Under the pieces are notes generated by a model. That model was not told the DNA's origin, made no database searches, and worked only from the letters and a program-made list of their open reading frames with translations. The position numbers and the translations under genes are program-made. From Bacteroides zhangwenhongii (GTDB taxonomy: Bacteria; Bacteroidota; Bacteroidia; Bacteroidales; Bacteroidaceae): a stretch of DNA of 64,000 bases. The stretch covers positions 3,658,001 to 3,722,000 of the forward strand of contig NZ_CP059856.1 in NCBI RefSeq assembly GCF_009193325.2, given 5' to 3'. Shown here piece by piece: positions 1 to 10,575 of the stretch (position 1 is the first letter of the stretch; every line of letters starts with the position of its first letter).

Positions 1-558
1 TATACCCGCCCCCAGGATGGCTTTATCGACGCTGGTAATGGAGGAGGCATTGGCTGGGCACTCATAGACGACATCTGTCATGCCGAAATAAAAGAAGAAA
101 AGATCATCAATAAACGGTTTTATCATACGATCAAGGAGGTAAAAAACGGAGAAGGGCCACACCCCATAAAAACCCCACAGGGATGGTTACATTTGGCACA
201 TGGAGTAAGAGGATGCGCAGCCGGACTACGCTATGTATTATACCTATATATGACTTCCTTAGAAGATCCGACACAGATTATAGCCGAACCTGCAGGTTAT
301 TTCATGGCTCCCATAGGAGAAGAAAGAATCGGTGATGTATCGAATGTATTATTCTCAAATGGATGGATTGAAGATGACAACGGAAAAGTTTATATCTATT
401 ATGCGTCTTCCGACACCCGTCTTCATGTAGCCGAATCAACAGTAAGCCAGCTTGTAGATTATTGTCTGCACACGCCGGCAGACGGTTTTCGTTCCATAGA
501 ATCCGTGAAACAGATCATTACTATGGTAAATCATAATAAGCAATACCTGAAACAATAA
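1..558 (+). CDS. GH130 mannosyl-glucose phosphorylase, 3' part
   Basis: The frame is open from base 1, so the 5' end lies outside the window; about 185 C-terminal residues are present. The segment contains [20 protein letters not shown] and later [20 protein letters not shown] and YYASSDTR, which I recognise as the five-bladed propeller core of GH130 enzymes of the 4-O-beta-mannosyl-glucose phosphorylase type. These cytoplasmic enzymes split beta-mannosides with phosphate, giving mannose 1-phosphate and glucose. The next gene starts 11 bp downstream and is a sugar symporter, a usual GH130 partner. Family assignment is strong; the exact disaccharide is inferred and could differ here because the downstream genes attack rhamnose and acetyl groups. 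Confidence 0.88.
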   Translation, partial: YTRPQDGFIDAGNGGGIGWALIDDICHAEIKEEKIINKRFYHTIKEVKNGEGPHPIKTPQGWLHLAHGVRGCAAGLRYVLYLYMTSLEDPTQIIAEPAGYFMAPIGEERIGDVSNVLFSNGWIEDDNGKVYIYYASSDTRLHVAESTVSQLVDYCLHTPADGFRSIESVKQIITMVNHNKQYLKQ

Positions 559-568
559 ACGCACCACC

Positions 569-1966
569 ATGGAAAACATAAAACTAAAAGAAAAAATCGG
601 GTATGGATTAGGAGATGCAGCTTCTTCCATGTTCTGGAAGTTATTCACCATGTATCTATTATTCTTCTATACAGACGTGGTAGGTATCTCCTCGGCCGTT
701 GTAGGAACAATGTTTCTCATCACACGTATCTGGGATACTTTCCTTGACCCGTTTGTCGGAATATTAGGTGACCGGACCAGTTCCCGATGGGGAAAATTCC
801 GTCCTTACCTATTATGGGTGGCAATACCATTCGGTATCTGTGGCATACTAACCTTCTCTTCTTTCGGAGATAACATGACCACCAAAATAATATTTGCCTA
901 CGCCACATACACTCTTATGATGATGGTATATTCCTTAATCAATGTGCCATACGCATCTCTATTAGGAGTAATGTCTGCCAATCCTCAAGTACGCACAGAG
1001 TTTTCCTCCTACCGTATGACATTTGCGTTTGGGGGAAGTATTCTGGTATTATTCCTCATTGAGCCGCTGGTCGATATATTCAGTAAGATGAAAATAACAG
1101 AGAGCCTACCCGACATTGCTTTCGGCTGGCAGATGGCCGCAGTCGTATTCGCCATTATGGCCAGCGGCATGTTCCTGTTAACGTTTCTATGGACCAAAGA
1201 AAGAGTGCAGCCTATAAAGGAAGAAAAAGGATCACTCAAAGAAGACCTGAAAGATTTAGGAAAAAACAAACCTTGGTGGATACTTTTATGCGCAGGAATC
1301 ATGGCATTAGTTTTCAATTCTCTCCGTGACGGTTCCGCTGTATTCTATTTTAAATATTATGTAGATGGTTCCGACACATTCTCCTTCTCATTCATGAACA
1401 GTGCCATCACACTCATTACTATTTACCTGGTATTAGGACAAGCAGCCAATATTCTCGGAATCATGTTCGTACCATCCCTCACCAAGAGAATCGGTAAAAA
1501 GAAAACGTACTTCATGGCTATGGTTTGCGCCACCATTTTAAGTGTGTTATTCTACTTTCTTCCCAAAGATTTTATTTGGGGAATTTTATGCTTACAGATT
1601 TTAATAAGTATCTGTGCCGGTATTATCTCCCCCTTGTTATGGTCTATGTATGCAGATATATCGGACTACTCCGAATGGAAAACCGGAAGACGGGCAACCG
1701 GCCTGATATTTTCTTCTTCATCCATGTCTCAAAAGTTCGGATGGACTATCGGAGGTGCTTTGACCGGATGGTTACTGGCTTATTTCGGTTTCAAAGCAAA
1801 CGTGATTCAATCTGATTTTGCCCAAACCGGTATTTGTATGATGATGAGTATTTTCCCGGCCATTGCTACCATGTTATCTGCAATCTTCATTTCACGTTAT
1901 CCGCTAAATGAAAAAAGATTATATGAGATATCAACGGAACTCGAAGAAAGAAGAAGAAAAAAATAA
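569..1966 (+). CDS. GPH-family sugar:cation symporter (MFS_2)
   Basis: This 465-residue inner-membrane protein has about twelve hydrophobic segments. Its N-terminus (KEKIGYGLGDAASSMFWK) is the hallmark of the glycoside-pentoside-hexuronide:cation symporter family, followed by RIWDTFLDPFVGILGDRT in the first cytoplasmic loop. It should import a short oligosaccharide with Na+ or H+ from periplasm to cytoplasm. It lies 11 bp after the GH130 phosphorylase gene, so the likely cargo is the phosphorylase substrate, a mannose-containing disaccharide. The length is normal for the family. The substrate is inferred from context only. Confidence 0.9.
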   Translation: MENIKLKEKIGYGLGDAASSMFWKLFTMYLLFFYTDVVGISSAVVGTMFLITRIWDTFLDPFVGILGDRTSSRWGKFRPYLLWVAIPFGICGILTFSSFGDNMTTKIIFAYATYTLMMMVYSLINVPYASLLGVMSANPQVRTEFSSYRMTFAFGGSILVLFLIEPLVDIFSKMKITESLPDIAFGWQMAAVVFAIMASGMFLLTFLWTKERVQPIKEEKGSLKEDLKDLGKNKPWWILLCAGIMALVFNSLRDGSAVFYFKYYVDGSDTFSFSFMNSAITLITIYLVLGQAANILGIMFVPSLTKRIGKKKTYFMAMVCATILSVLFYFLPKDFIWGILCLQILISICAGIISPLLWSMYADISDYSEWKTGRRATGLIFSSSSMSQKFGWTIGGALTGWLLAYFGFKANVIQSDFAQTGICMMMSIFPAIATMLSAIFISRYPLNEKRLYEISTELEERRRKK

Positions 1967-1991
1967 ATTCATCACTAATCAACGAATCAAT

Positions 1992-4658
1992 ATGGCTCAT
2001 ATTCCAATTCGGTCCTATTTGTATTTACTACTTGGTACAGCCCTATTCTCATGTACGCCTCAAGAGCTAAAAACGCCATTTGAATTAAAATGTGAGAATA
2101 TACCCGTTCCTATAGGAGTGGATACTCAAACTCCCAGACTTTCCTGGAAACTTCCGCTGCTAGAGGAAGATAGTATTAACAAAGTTGAAATATGGCTATC
2201 AACAGACAGTGCCCAATTATCAGACTGTCAGTCCGTTTATTGGAACAAATCCATCATAGGAGCTCCTATAAGAGCCTCCTATGATGGACAACCATTAGAT
2301 TCATATACGACTTATTATTGGAAAATAGGCTATCAAACCTCCTCCAAACAGAAAACTACATTTTCCCCCATATCCTCCTTCACAACAGGATGTTTATCAA
2401 CCAATGACTGGAAAGGGAAATGGATTACTGACGGACATGACATCACATACCGCCCGGCACCCTATTATAGAAAGAGTTTCCAATTAAACAAAACAGTCGA
2501 ACAGGCCTTACTTACTATTGCATCGGCAGGCCTGCATGAACTTTCTATCAACGGAAAAAGGACAGGAAATCATTTCCTAGACCCTATGTATACACATTTC
2601 GACAAACGTATATTATCAGTCACTCATGATGTTACATCATCACTGTCTATGGGTGAGAATGTTATGGGAGTACAGCTAGGGAACGGATGGTATAATCATC
2701 AATCCATAGCAGTATGGTTTTTCGACAAGGCTTCATGGAGAAACTGTCCTAGATTCACTGCACAACTGCGTCTGCGTTACACAGACGGCACGACAGAATA
2801 TCTGGGTACTGACTCAACCTGGCAAACAACTGACAGCCCAATTATTTTCAACAGTATCTATACAGCCGAACATTATGATGCACAAAAAGAATTAACAGGT
2901 TGGGACTCACCCGGATTCAACGCTACCGAATGGCATCATGCACAAGAAACCGAATCACCTACGGAAACAATCAAATCACAAGTTATGCATCCGATTCGTG
3001 AAACAGCCCGCTATACAGCAACTCAATGTAAAAAAATAAATGACAGCTGCTACGTCTACCATTTCCCCAAAAACATTGCAGGTGTCACCAAACTAAATGT
3101 GAAAGGGAAAAAAGGAACAATATTGCGCCTGAAACATGGAGAACTTTTAGACAAAAACGGCAGGGTAAACATGGCAAATATAGATTATCACTACCGGCCG
3201 ACAGACGACAGCGATCCTTTTCAGACAGACATCGTCATCCTTAGCGGAAAAGAAGACAGCTTCATGCCCAAGTTCAACTACAAAGGTTTTCAGTTTGTAG
3301 AAATTTCGTCATCCGCTCCCATCGAACTATCCGGTGAGAATCTCATTGCTGTCGAAATGCACAGTGATGTTCCGGCAACCGGCTACTGGTCTTCATCATC
3401 CGACCTGCTAAATAAAATATGGGAAGCTACCAACAGTTCCTACTTAGCCAACCTGTTCGGTTATCCGACCGACTGCCCTCAACGGGAAAAGAATGGTTGG
3501 ACAGGAGATGCGCATATCACCATTGAAACAGGATTATACAATTTTGACGGCATTTCCGTATATGAAAAATGGATGAACGATTTCTGCGATGAGCAAAAAG
3601 ACAACGGAGTGCTCCCGTGTATCATTCCAACTTCTGTATGGGGATATGACTGGGCCAACGGGGTTGACTGGACAAGTGCCGTCGCCATTATCCCTTGGGA
3701 GATTTATCGCTTCTACGGAGACACCACACTACTCCGCCGTATGTATGAACCAATCAAGAAATATGTTTCGTATATAGAATCCATATCACCAGAATATCTT
3801 ACAGATTGGGGATTGGGAGATTGGGTGCCTGTACGCTCAAAAAGCAATATCACCCTGACCTCTTCCATCTATTACTATACGGATGTCCATATTTTGGCAA
3901 AAGCAGCACTACTTTTCGGATATCCAGAAGATGCATCCTATTATAACACATTAGCCCAGAACATAAAGAATGCCATCAACACTCGTTTTCTCAATCCGGA
4001 AACTGGAATATACGCAGAAGGAACACAAACCGAACTGGCCATGCCATTATATTGGGGAATCGTTCCGGAAGAAGATAAAAAGAAAGTTGCCGCCAAATTA
4101 CATGAATTGGTAGAAAAAGACGATTATCATCTGGATGTCGGCTTATTAGGAAGCAAAGCTCTACTTTCCGCCCTGTCAGATAACGGATATCCGGAAACTG
4201 CCTATAAAGTCGCCTCACAAGACACTTATCCTTCGTGGGGATATTGGATTAAACAAGGAGCTACCACCCTACATGAGAATTGGCGGACAGATGTCGTTAT
4301 CGACAACTCATATAACCATATTATGTTCGGAGAAATAGGAGCATGGCTATACAAAGGACTGGGAGGGATTCAAATCGATGAAAAGCATCCCGGATTCAGA
4401 TATATCCTGCTAAAACCTTTCTTTCCGGCAGATATGAATGAACTTACCATACGCTATAATACTCCTTATGGGTGGTTAAATATCAACTGGATTCGTCAAA
4501 CTAATGACTGCATCCGTTATACAATCGATATCCCGGCAGGAACTTCTGCAACATTTGTTCCTTTTACAATGCAGGAATCCCAAAAATCGATAACTTTACA
4601 AGCCGGAAAACATTCACTTGAACTTGATTTCACACAACTATTAATCAATCAGCAATAA
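1992..4658 (+). CDS. GH78 alpha-L-rhamnosidase lipoprotein
   Basis: I chose the ATG at 1992 (888 aa) because it follows the transporter stop and begins a lipoprotein signal (GTALFSC, lipobox Cys about residue 21). The longer frame from 1908 would overlap the transporter. The domain order matches GH78: an N-terminal fibronectin-like region, a jelly-roll region at about 150-380, an (alpha/alpha)6 barrel at about 430-780 and a C-terminal beta-sandwich. The catalytic signatures are CPQREKNGWTGDAH, with predicted general acid D506, and TTLHENW, with predicted base E762. The enzyme should remove terminal alpha-L-rhamnose, probably in the periplasm or at the outer membrane. The next gene begins 2 bp after its stop, so they are co-transcribed. 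Confidence 0.9.
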   Translation: MAHIPIRSYLYLLLGTALFSCTPQELKTPFELKCENIPVPIGVDTQTPRLSWKLPLLEEDSINKVEIWLSTDSAQLSDCQSVYWNKSIIGAPIRASYDGQPLDSYTTYYWKIGYQTSSKQKTTFSPISSFTTGCLSTNDWKGKWITDGHDITYRPAPYYRKSFQLNKTVEQALLTIASAGLHELSINGKRTGNHFLDPMYTHFDKRILSVTHDVTSSLSMGENVMGVQLGNGWYNHQSIAVWFFDKASWRNCPRFTAQLRLRYTDGTTEYLGTDSTWQTTDSPIIFNSIYTAEHYDAQKELTGWDSPGFNATEWHHAQETESPTETIKSQVMHPIRETARYTATQCKKINDSCYVYHFPKNIAGVTKLNVKGKKGTILRLKHGELLDKNGRVNMANIDYHYRPTDDSDPFQTDIVILSGKEDSFMPKFNYKGFQFVEISSSAPIELSGENLIAVEMHSDVPATGYWSSSSDLLNKIWEATNSSYLANLFGYPTDCPQREKNGWTGDAHITIETGLYNFDGISVYEKWMNDFCDEQKDNGVLPCIIPTSVWGYDWANGVDWTSAVAIIPWEIYRFYGDTTLLRRMYEPIKKYVSYIESISPEYLTDWGLGDWVPVRSKSNITLTSSIYYYTDVHILAKAALLFGYPEDASYYNTLAQNIKNAINTRFLNPETGIYAEGTQTELAMPLYWGIVPEEDKKKVAAKLHELVEKDDYHLDVGLLGSKALLSALSDNGYPETAYKVASQDTYPSWGYWIKQGATTLHENWRTDVVIDNSYNHIMFGEIGAWLYKGLGGIQIDEKHPGFRYILLKPFFPADMNELTIRYNTPYGWLNINWIRQTNDCIRYTIDIPAGTSATFVPFTMQESQKSITLQAGKHSLELDFTQLLINQQ

Positions 4659-4660
4659 TT

Positions 4661-5440
4661 ATGTACAAAAGAATCATCTTATTTACATTCATTTGCCTGC
4701 TTGCTTTAGCAGGAGTAGCTCAAAATAAAGATACTTATACCATTTTATTATCCGGAGCATCTTTTGCCGAACCTAACAATAAGTGGTTTGAAATGGGATG
4801 TCGTGCCCTTCACGCCATTCCTATCAATCGTGCCATAAGTGCAGAATCTATAGCCCACACAGCCAATAAAATGCTGGACGGCACCCTCTATACTCCGGAA
4901 GAGTTTGACGACATTGATGTCTTCGTCCTAATGCAAGTACATGAAAAAGACGTATATAACGAAGCAAACTTAAAAGAGAACTACAAAGATTATAAAACTC
5001 CTTTTGACGCTTCCGACTATGCCGTTTGCTACGATTATGTCATCAAGCGTTACATATCAGACTGCTATAACCAGAAATACAATCCCAAATCCAAATACTA
5101 CAATACTCCTTACGGAAAACCGGCCTCCATTGTCTTATGTACTCATTGGCATGACAGCCGTCCGATATTCAACACTTCGGTCCGGAAACTGGCAGAGAAA
5201 TGGGGATTTCCGGTAGTGGAGTTCGACAGATACATCGGATTTTCCAAAAACCGGAAACACCCGGTTACAGGCAAACAATATAGCCTAATCTACACAGGTG
5301 ATTCACAAGAGACTCATGGAGAAGTATTCGGATGGCATCCACCTCACGGAGAACATTCATTTATCCAACAACGCATGGCTGCAATCTTTGCCGATACGCT
5401 TCGTAAGATTCTGCTCCCCAAAGAATACATTAATAAATAA
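4661..5440 (+). CDS. Exported SGNH-like protein, probably DUF5040
   Basis: This 259-residue protein has a signal peptide (residues 1 to about 20, ending GVAQ). The mature part opens with ILLSGASFAEPNN, which resembles an SGNH block I in which Ser follows Gly-Ala, and later carries WHDSRP, EFDRYIGF and GWHPPHGEHSF with several His residues. I believe it belongs to DUF5040, a family of about 260 residues found mainly in Bacteroides next to glycoside hydrolases, but I name it from memory. No function is proven. As it sits between a rhamnosidase and an acetylesterase, an esterase acting on a decorated sugar is a reasonable guess. The stop is followed 18 bp later by the esterase gene. Confidence 0.6.
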   Translation: MYKRIILFTFICLLALAGVAQNKDTYTILLSGASFAEPNNKWFEMGCRALHAIPINRAISAESIAHTANKMLDGTLYTPEEFDDIDVFVLMQVHEKDVYNEANLKENYKDYKTPFDASDYAVCYDYVIKRYISDCYNQKYNPKSKYYNTPYGKPASIVLCTHWHDSRPIFNTSVRKLAEKWGFPVVEFDRYIGFSKNRKHPVTGKQYSLIYTGDSQETHGEVFGWHPPHGEHSFIQQRMAAIFADTLRKILLPKEYINK

Positions 5441-5458
5441 TCATCAGATACTCACAGG

Positions 5459-7378
5459 ATGAAAAAACTTCTATCATTAACAGTCTGCTTGCTACTTGCC
5501 CTATCACAAATGATGGCACAGCTTTCCGTACCTTCTTTCTTTTCAGACCACATGGTGCTGCAACGTGAGAAGCCGATCAATATATGGGGAACTGCCAATG
5601 TCGGCGAGCGAATTAGCGTAACATTAGGAAATGCCCAAAAGAGTACCCGAACCGATAAAAATGGGAAATGGTCAGTCAGCTTCCCCCCTATGCAAGCCGG
5701 TGGACCGTATACTCTAAACGTGAGAAGTCCCAAACAGACTTTATCATTTGCTGATATCCTAATCGGTGAAGTATGGATCTGTAGCGGACAGTCAAATATG
5801 GAGTTTCGCCTTCGTAGCGCTAATCACGCCACCGAAGAAATTGCAGCTGCCAATTACCCTCAAATCCGTTCATTCAACGTAATTCAAGAAATGGGACACA
5901 CTCCTAAAACCGACTTAAAAGGTAAATGGGAAGTATGTTCACCCGCCTCCGCTTCTGATTTTTCAGCCGTCGGCTATTTCTTTGCGCGTGAACTATACCA
6001 AAAGCTCAATATTCCTATCGGATTCATCAACTCCTCATGGGGTGGCACAGATATTGAAACTTGGATTAGCATGGAAGTTATGGACCATTTCCCAAAATAC
6101 GAGAAGCCATTGTCCCGTATGCGCTCTTCTGAATTCGAAGAATACATCAAACACAGCGACAAAGTCAAAAAGGAATTCGAACAAGCCATCATAAACGAGC
6201 CGGGAGAAAAAGAGAAATGGTATTCGGGAAACACCTCTACAGAAAACTGGAAGGAACATATTGTTCCGTCATTATGGTCAAATGAAGAGTTATCCGGTAT
6301 AGATGGAGTTGTATGGTTTACTTATCAGTTTTCCATACCGGCCAACTGTTTAGGACAGGATGCAGAATTGAGTCTCGGTACCATCGATGACGATGACATT
6401 ACCTGGGTTAACGGACACGAAGTAGGACGAACGGTAGGATATGACCTGAAACGTCTATACAAGATCCCGGCAAAAGTATTAAAGGAACAGAATACCATCA
6501 CTATTAAAATATCCGACTATCGTGGAGGAGGCGGACTATATGGTCCTAAAGATGAAGTATATCTGAAAGTCAACAACCGGATTTTCCCTTTGTGTGATAA
6601 TTGGAAGTATAAAGTAGCAGTATCGAGTGCGCAATATGATTATGTAGAATACGGTCCTAATGCTTTTCCTTCTTTACTGTTCAACGCAATGATTCACCCG
6701 TTGGTAGGTTTGGGGATGAAAGGCGTTATCTGGTATCAGGGAGAAAACAATGCTGCCCGCGCCAACGAATACATTGATCTATTTCCGGCTTTAATTAAAG
6801 ACTGGAGAAGCAGATGGAATAGCGAATTCCCATTTTATTGGGTTCAATTGGCAAACTTCATGTCTCCGGCCAAACAGCCTTCCGAGAGTCATTGGGCAAA
6901 CCTGAGGGATGCACAGTCAAAGACACTGGCCTTACCACATACAGGACAGGCTGTCATTATAGACATCGGTGAAGAAAATGACATCCATCCCCGTAACAAA
7001 CAGGATGTAGGTAAACGGCTTGCCTTGCACGCTCTTCACAATGATTACGGATATAACTCTATTGTTTGCACCGGTCCGGTATTCCAGTCGGTAAAAAGAA
7101 TCGGAAATACATTGGAGATCACTTTCGACACTTGTGAAGAGAAGCTAGTGGCTCATAATAAGTATGGCTATTTATCAGGATTCGCTATTGCCGGTACAGA
7201 TGGAAAATACCAATGGGCACAGGCTAAAATAGAAAACAACAAAGTAATAGTATGGAATACAGAAATACAACAACCGGTTTCCGTACGCTATGCTTGGGGA
7301 GATAACCCCGATGATGCAAATTTATACAATTCTGCAAATCTACCGGCTTCCCCGTTCGAAGGACACATCAGCCAATAA
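5459..7378 (+). CDS. Sialate O-acetylesterase-type carbohydrate esterase
   Basis: This 639-residue protein has a signal peptide (1-20). After an N-terminal beta-sandwich comes the SGNH block SGQSNMEF, with predicted nucleophile S112. A GH2-like sugar-binding jelly roll is inserted at about 270-390, and the catalytic domain then resumes with IWYQGENNA and DIHPRNK (predicted D508 and H510). This split layout is typical of the Bacteroides 9-O-acetylesterase family. Members remove acetyl groups from sugars; many act on hemicellulose or plant sugars rather than sialic acid, and the rhamnosidase and mannosyl phosphorylase context points away from sialic acid. It is the last gene of the operon, with a hairpin terminator 23 bp after the stop. 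Confidence 0.85.
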   Translation: MKKLLSLTVCLLLALSQMMAQLSVPSFFSDHMVLQREKPINIWGTANVGERISVTLGNAQKSTRTDKNGKWSVSFPPMQAGGPYTLNVRSPKQTLSFADILIGEVWICSGQSNMEFRLRSANHATEEIAAANYPQIRSFNVIQEMGHTPKTDLKGKWEVCSPASASDFSAVGYFFARELYQKLNIPIGFINSSWGGTDIETWISMEVMDHFPKYEKPLSRMRSSEFEEYIKHSDKVKKEFEQAIINEPGEKEKWYSGNTSTENWKEHIVPSLWSNEELSGIDGVVWFTYQFSIPANCLGQDAELSLGTIDDDDITWVNGHEVGRTVGYDLKRLYKIPAKVLKEQNTITIKISDYRGGGGLYGPKDEVYLKVNNRIFPLCDNWKYKVAVSSAQYDYVEYGPNAFPSLLFNAMIHPLVGLGMKGVIWYQGENNAARANEYIDLFPALIKDWRSRWNSEFPFYWVQLANFMSPAKQPSESHWANLRDAQSKTLALPHTGQAVIIDIGEENDIHPRNKQDVGKRLALHALHNDYGYNSIVCTGPVFQSVKRIGNTLEITFDTCEEKLVAHNKYGYLSGFAIAGTDGKYQWAQAKIENNKVIVWNTEIQQPVSVRYAWGDNPDDANLYNSANLPASPFEGHISQ

Positions 7379-7400
7379 ACGATATACAAAAAGCAGACAG

Positions 7401-7443
7401 AAAATACCGGTAATGAATGTATGGTCATCATTTCCGGTATTTT
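7401..7443 (+). terminator. Rho-independent-like terminator of the GH130-GH78 operon
   Basis: The arms AAAATACCGG (7401-7410) and CCGGTATTTT (7434-7443) form a perfect 10-bp stem and are followed by a short T-rich run. The loop contains a further AATGA/TCATT pairing. It lies 23 bp after the esterase stop. Confidence 0.75.
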
Positions 7444-7500
7444 TCCTATTTATAACCCACTGCTTAATCCTCCCGACACTATATTTTCTCTTTCAGGCGC

Positions 7501-7531
7501 GTTGTAATTTAAAGATTATCACGTATCTTTG
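7501..7531 (+). promoter_or_regulatory. Bacteroides promoter for the GNAT-parE-coaD group
   Basis: The -7 box TATCTTTG (7524-7531) matches TAnnTTTG exactly. A GTTG at 7501-7504 sits 19 bp upstream as a -33 box. Transcription would start near 7538, giving a leader of about 18 nt before the ATG at 7556. Confidence 0.6.
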
Positions 7532-7555
7532 CTTCCTGAATCATAAATACGAGAT

Positions 7556-8692
7556 ATGGCTATTACAATCAAGAAAGTCTCTACGAAGAGAGAACTTAAG
7601 AAATTTATTCGTTTCAATTACAGGATGTATAAGGATAACCCCTATTCCGTGCCCGACCTGTATGACGATATGCTTAACACATTCAACAAGAAGAAAAACG
7701 CAGCGTTCGAGTTCTGTGAAGCCGATTACTTCCTCGCCTACCAAGACGATAAGATAGTAGGGCGTGTAGCCGCTATCATCAACAACCGCGCTAACGAAAA
7801 ATGGGATTCCAAGAACGTCCGTTTCGGATGGATCGATTTCATCGACGACCCAGAAGTATCCTCCGCACTGATAAGAACCGTAGAAGATTGGGGGAAGGAA
7901 CGGGGCATGACTCACATTGTCGGACCTCTCGGATTTACCGACTTCGACGCGGAAGGTATGCTGGTGGAAGGTTTCGACCAACTCAGCACGATGGCCACCA
8001 TCTACAACCATCCCTACTATCCGGTACACATGGAGAAACTCGGTTTCGAGAAAGATGCCGACTGGGTAGAATACAAAATCTACATACCGGAGGCCATCCC
8101 CGACAAACATAAGCGCATCTCCGAACTGATTCAACGCAAATATAACCTCAAGATAAAGAAATATACCTCCGGAAAGAAAATAGCCAAAGACTACGGACAG
8201 AAGATATTCGAACTGATGAACGAAGCTTATAGTCCCCTCTACGGATATTCACCTCTGACCCAAAAGCAAATCGATCAGTATGTAAGAATGTACCTGCCTA
8301 TTCTCGATTTACGCATGGTAACCCTCATCACCGACGCCAACGACGAACTGGTCTGCGTAGGAATCTCCATGCCATCCCTTGCCGAAGCCCTGCAAAAGTC
8401 GCACGGGCGGTTGTTGCCTTTAGGATGGTTCTATCTGCTGAAAGCATTATTCATGAAACGCCGTGCCAAAATGCTTGATTTACTACTCGTTGCCGTGAAA
8501 CCCGAATATCAGAATAAAGGTGTTAACGCTTTGTTATTTTCCGATTTAATTCCGGTTTATCAAAAATTAGGTTTTATCTTTGCAGAAAGCAACCCCGAAC
8601 TGGAACTGAACGGAAAAGTCCAGGCACAATGGGATTACTTTGAGACTCAACAACATAAGCGCCGCCGTGCGTTCATTAAAGAGATAAAATAA
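7556..8692 (+). CDS. GNAT-like protein of unknown substrate
   Basis: This 378-residue cytoplasmic protein has no signal peptide. It looks like two acyltransferase-fold halves: the first contains [20 protein letters not shown], a typical GNAT beta4 strand, and the second contains [20 protein letters not shown], where QNKGV matches the acetyl-CoA pyrophosphate loop (Q/RxxGx/A). I know of similar proteins encoded near topoisomerase genes in Bacteroidetes but not of a proven substrate. parE begins 5 bp after its stop, so the two share a transcript from the promoter at 7501-7531. Confidence 0.65.
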   Translation: MAITIKKVSTKRELKKFIRFNYRMYKDNPYSVPDLYDDMLNTFNKKKNAAFEFCEADYFLAYQDDKIVGRVAAIINNRANEKWDSKNVRFGWIDFIDDPEVSSALIRTVEDWGKERGMTHIVGPLGFTDFDAEGMLVEGFDQLSTMATIYNHPYYPVHMEKLGFEKDADWVEYKIYIPEAIPDKHKRISELIQRKYNLKIKKYTSGKKIAKDYGQKIFELMNEAYSPLYGYSPLTQKQIDQYVRMYLPILDLRMVTLITDANDELVCVGISMPSLAEALQKSHGRLLPLGWFYLLKALFMKRRAKMLDLLLVAVKPEYQNKGVNALLFSDLIPVYQKLGFIFAESNPELELNGKVQAQWDYFETQQHKRRRAFIKEIK

Positions 8693-8697
8693 AAGCT

Positions 8698-10575
8698 ATG
8701 GAAGAGAACGAATTGATACCTGTAGACAACAACAATGCAGTAGAGTACACTGACGACAACATCCGCCACCTGAGCGACATGGAACATGTCCGCACACGTC
8801 CCGGTATGTATATCGGTAGACTGGGCGACGGCGCGCATGCCGAAGACGGAATCTATGTCCTCCTGAAAGAAGTAATTGACAACAGTATTGACGAGTTCAA
8901 AATGCAGGCCGGTAAGAAAATCGAAATCATTGTCGAGGAGAATCTTCGTGTCAGCGTTCGCGACTACGGACGAGGCATTCCGCAAGGAAAACTGATTGAA
9001 GCTGTCAGTATGCTGAATACAGGCGGTAAATACGACAGCAAGGCTTTCAAAAAGAGTGTCGGACTGAATGGAGTCGGTGTAAAAGCTGTCAACGCCCTCA
9101 GTTCCCGTTTCGAGGTACGCAGCTACCGCGACGGCAAGGTACGTATCGCCACTTTCTCCAAAGGAGAATTGCTGACGGACGAGACACAGAGCACCGAAGA
9201 GGACAACGGAACTTATATCTTCTTCGAACCGGACAATACATTATTCCTGAATTACAGCTTCAAATCCGAATTTATCGAGACAATGCTGCGCAACTACACG
9301 TATCTCAATACGGGACTTGCCATCATTTATAACGGGCACCGCATTCTGTCGCGCAACGGTCTGGTAGACCTTTTGAACGACAACATGACGGCAACCGGAC
9401 TTTACCCGATCATCCATCTGAAAGGGGAAGATATCGAAATCGCCTTCACTCATACCGGACAATACGGAGAAGAATACTACTCTTTCGTCAACGGTCAGCA
9501 TACTACTCAAGGAGGTACGCATCAGAGTGCTTTCAAGGAGCATATCGCCCGTACCATTAAAGAGTTCTTCAACAAGAACATGGACTATACCGATATCCGC
9601 AACGGATTGGTTGCCGCCATTGCCGTTAATGTGGAAGAACCGATCTTCGAGAGTCAGACCAAGACCAAACTAGGTTCTACCAATATGGCTCCCGGTGGTA
9701 TCACGGTCAACAAGTATGTAGGTGATTTCATCAAGCTGGAAGTCGATAACTTCCTGCACAAGAATGCGGACATAGCCGAGACGATACAACAAAAGATACA
9801 GGAGTCGGAAAAGGAACGTAAAGCCATCGCAGGCGTGACGAAACTTGCCCGCGAACGTGCGAAGAAAGCCAATCTTCACAACCGCAAGTTGCGCGATTGC
9901 CGCATTCATCTGAACGACCCGAAAGGAAAAGGACTGGAAGAAGAATCTTGCATCTTTATCACTGAGGGAGACTCAGCAAGCGGCTCCATCACCAAAAGCC
10001 GTGACGTGACTACCCAAGCTGTATTCAGCCTTCGCGGTAAACCGTTGAACTCGTTCGGACTGACCAAGAAGGTAGTTTACGAAAATGAGGAGTTCAACCT
10101 CCTCCAAGCTGCCCTTAATATAGAGGATGGTTTGGACGGTCTGCGTTACAATAAGGTAATCGTAGCAACCGATGCCGATGTGGACGGTATGCACATCCGC
10201 CTGCTGATGATTACTTTCTTCCTGCAATTCTTCCCCGATCTCATCAAGAAAGGGCATGTATATATCCTGCAAACTCCTTTGTTCCGCGTACGCAACAAGA
10301 AGAAGACCATTTATTGTTATTCTGACGAAGAACGTATCAACGCCATCGAAGAGCTAAGCCCGAATCCGGAAATCACCCGATTCAAAGGTCTGGGAGAGAT
10401 TTCGCCGGACGAATTCAAGCACTTTATCGGTAAGGATATGCGTTTGGAACAGGTAACTTTGCGCAAGACGGACGCAGTGAAAGAACTGCTTGAATTCTAC
10501 ATGGGTAAGAATACTATGGAACGACAAAACTTTATTATAGACAATCTGGTTATAGAAGAAGACTTGGCATCATGA
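8698..10575 (+). CDS. parE: DNA topoisomerase IV subunit B (ParE)
   Basis: At 625 residues this has the length of ParE rather than of the usual longer bacterial GyrB. The GHKL ATPase motifs are clear: [17 protein letters not shown] and [11 protein letters not shown]. The TOPRIM part shows [23 protein letters not shown] and [12 protein letters not shown] (Mg2+-binding acidic residues), and the C-terminus has [13 protein letters not shown]. The subunit binds ATP and works with ParC to unlink daughter chromosomes. No parC lies next to it; instead coaD overlaps its last four bases (ATGA), which suggests translational coupling. Confidence 0.93.
   Translation: MEENELIPVDNNNAVEYTDDNIRHLSDMEHVRTRPGMYIGRLGDGAHAEDGIYVLLKEVIDNSIDEFKMQAGKKIEIIVEENLRVSVRDYGRGIPQGKLIEAVSMLNTGGKYDSKAFKKSVGLNGVGVKAVNALSSRFEVRSYRDGKVRIATFSKGELLTDETQSTEEDNGTYIFFEPDNTLFLNYSFKSEFIETMLRNYTYLNTGLAIIYNGHRILSRNGLVDLLNDNMTATGLYPIIHLKGEDIEIAFTHTGQYGEEYYSFVNGQHTTQGGTHQSAFKEHIARTIKEFFNKNMDYTDIRNGLVAAIAVNVEEPIFESQTKTKLGSTNMAPGGITVNKYVGDFIKLEVDNFLHKNADIAETIQQKIQESEKERKAIAGVTKLARERAKKANLHNRKLRDCRIHLNDPKGKGLEEESCIFITEGDSASGSITKSRDVTTQAVFSLRGKPLNSFGLTKKVVYENEEFNLLQAALNIEDGLDGLRYNKVIVATDADVDGMHIRLLMITFFLQFFPDLIKKGHVYILQTPLFRVRNKKKTIYCYSDEERINAIEELSPNPEITRFKGLGEISPDEFKHFIGKDMRLEQVTLRKTDAVKELLEFYMGKNTMERQNFIIDNLVIEEDLAS

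Noticed and set aside
1908..1991. Start of the rhamnosidase at 1908
   Set aside because: It would overlap the transporter gene by 59 bp, and the lipoprotein signal begins at the ATG at 1992.
8698..10575. gyrB instead of parE
   Set aside because: The length of 625 residues and the TOPRIM segment [14 protein letters not shown] fit topoisomerase IV of Bacteroidetes better than GyrB.
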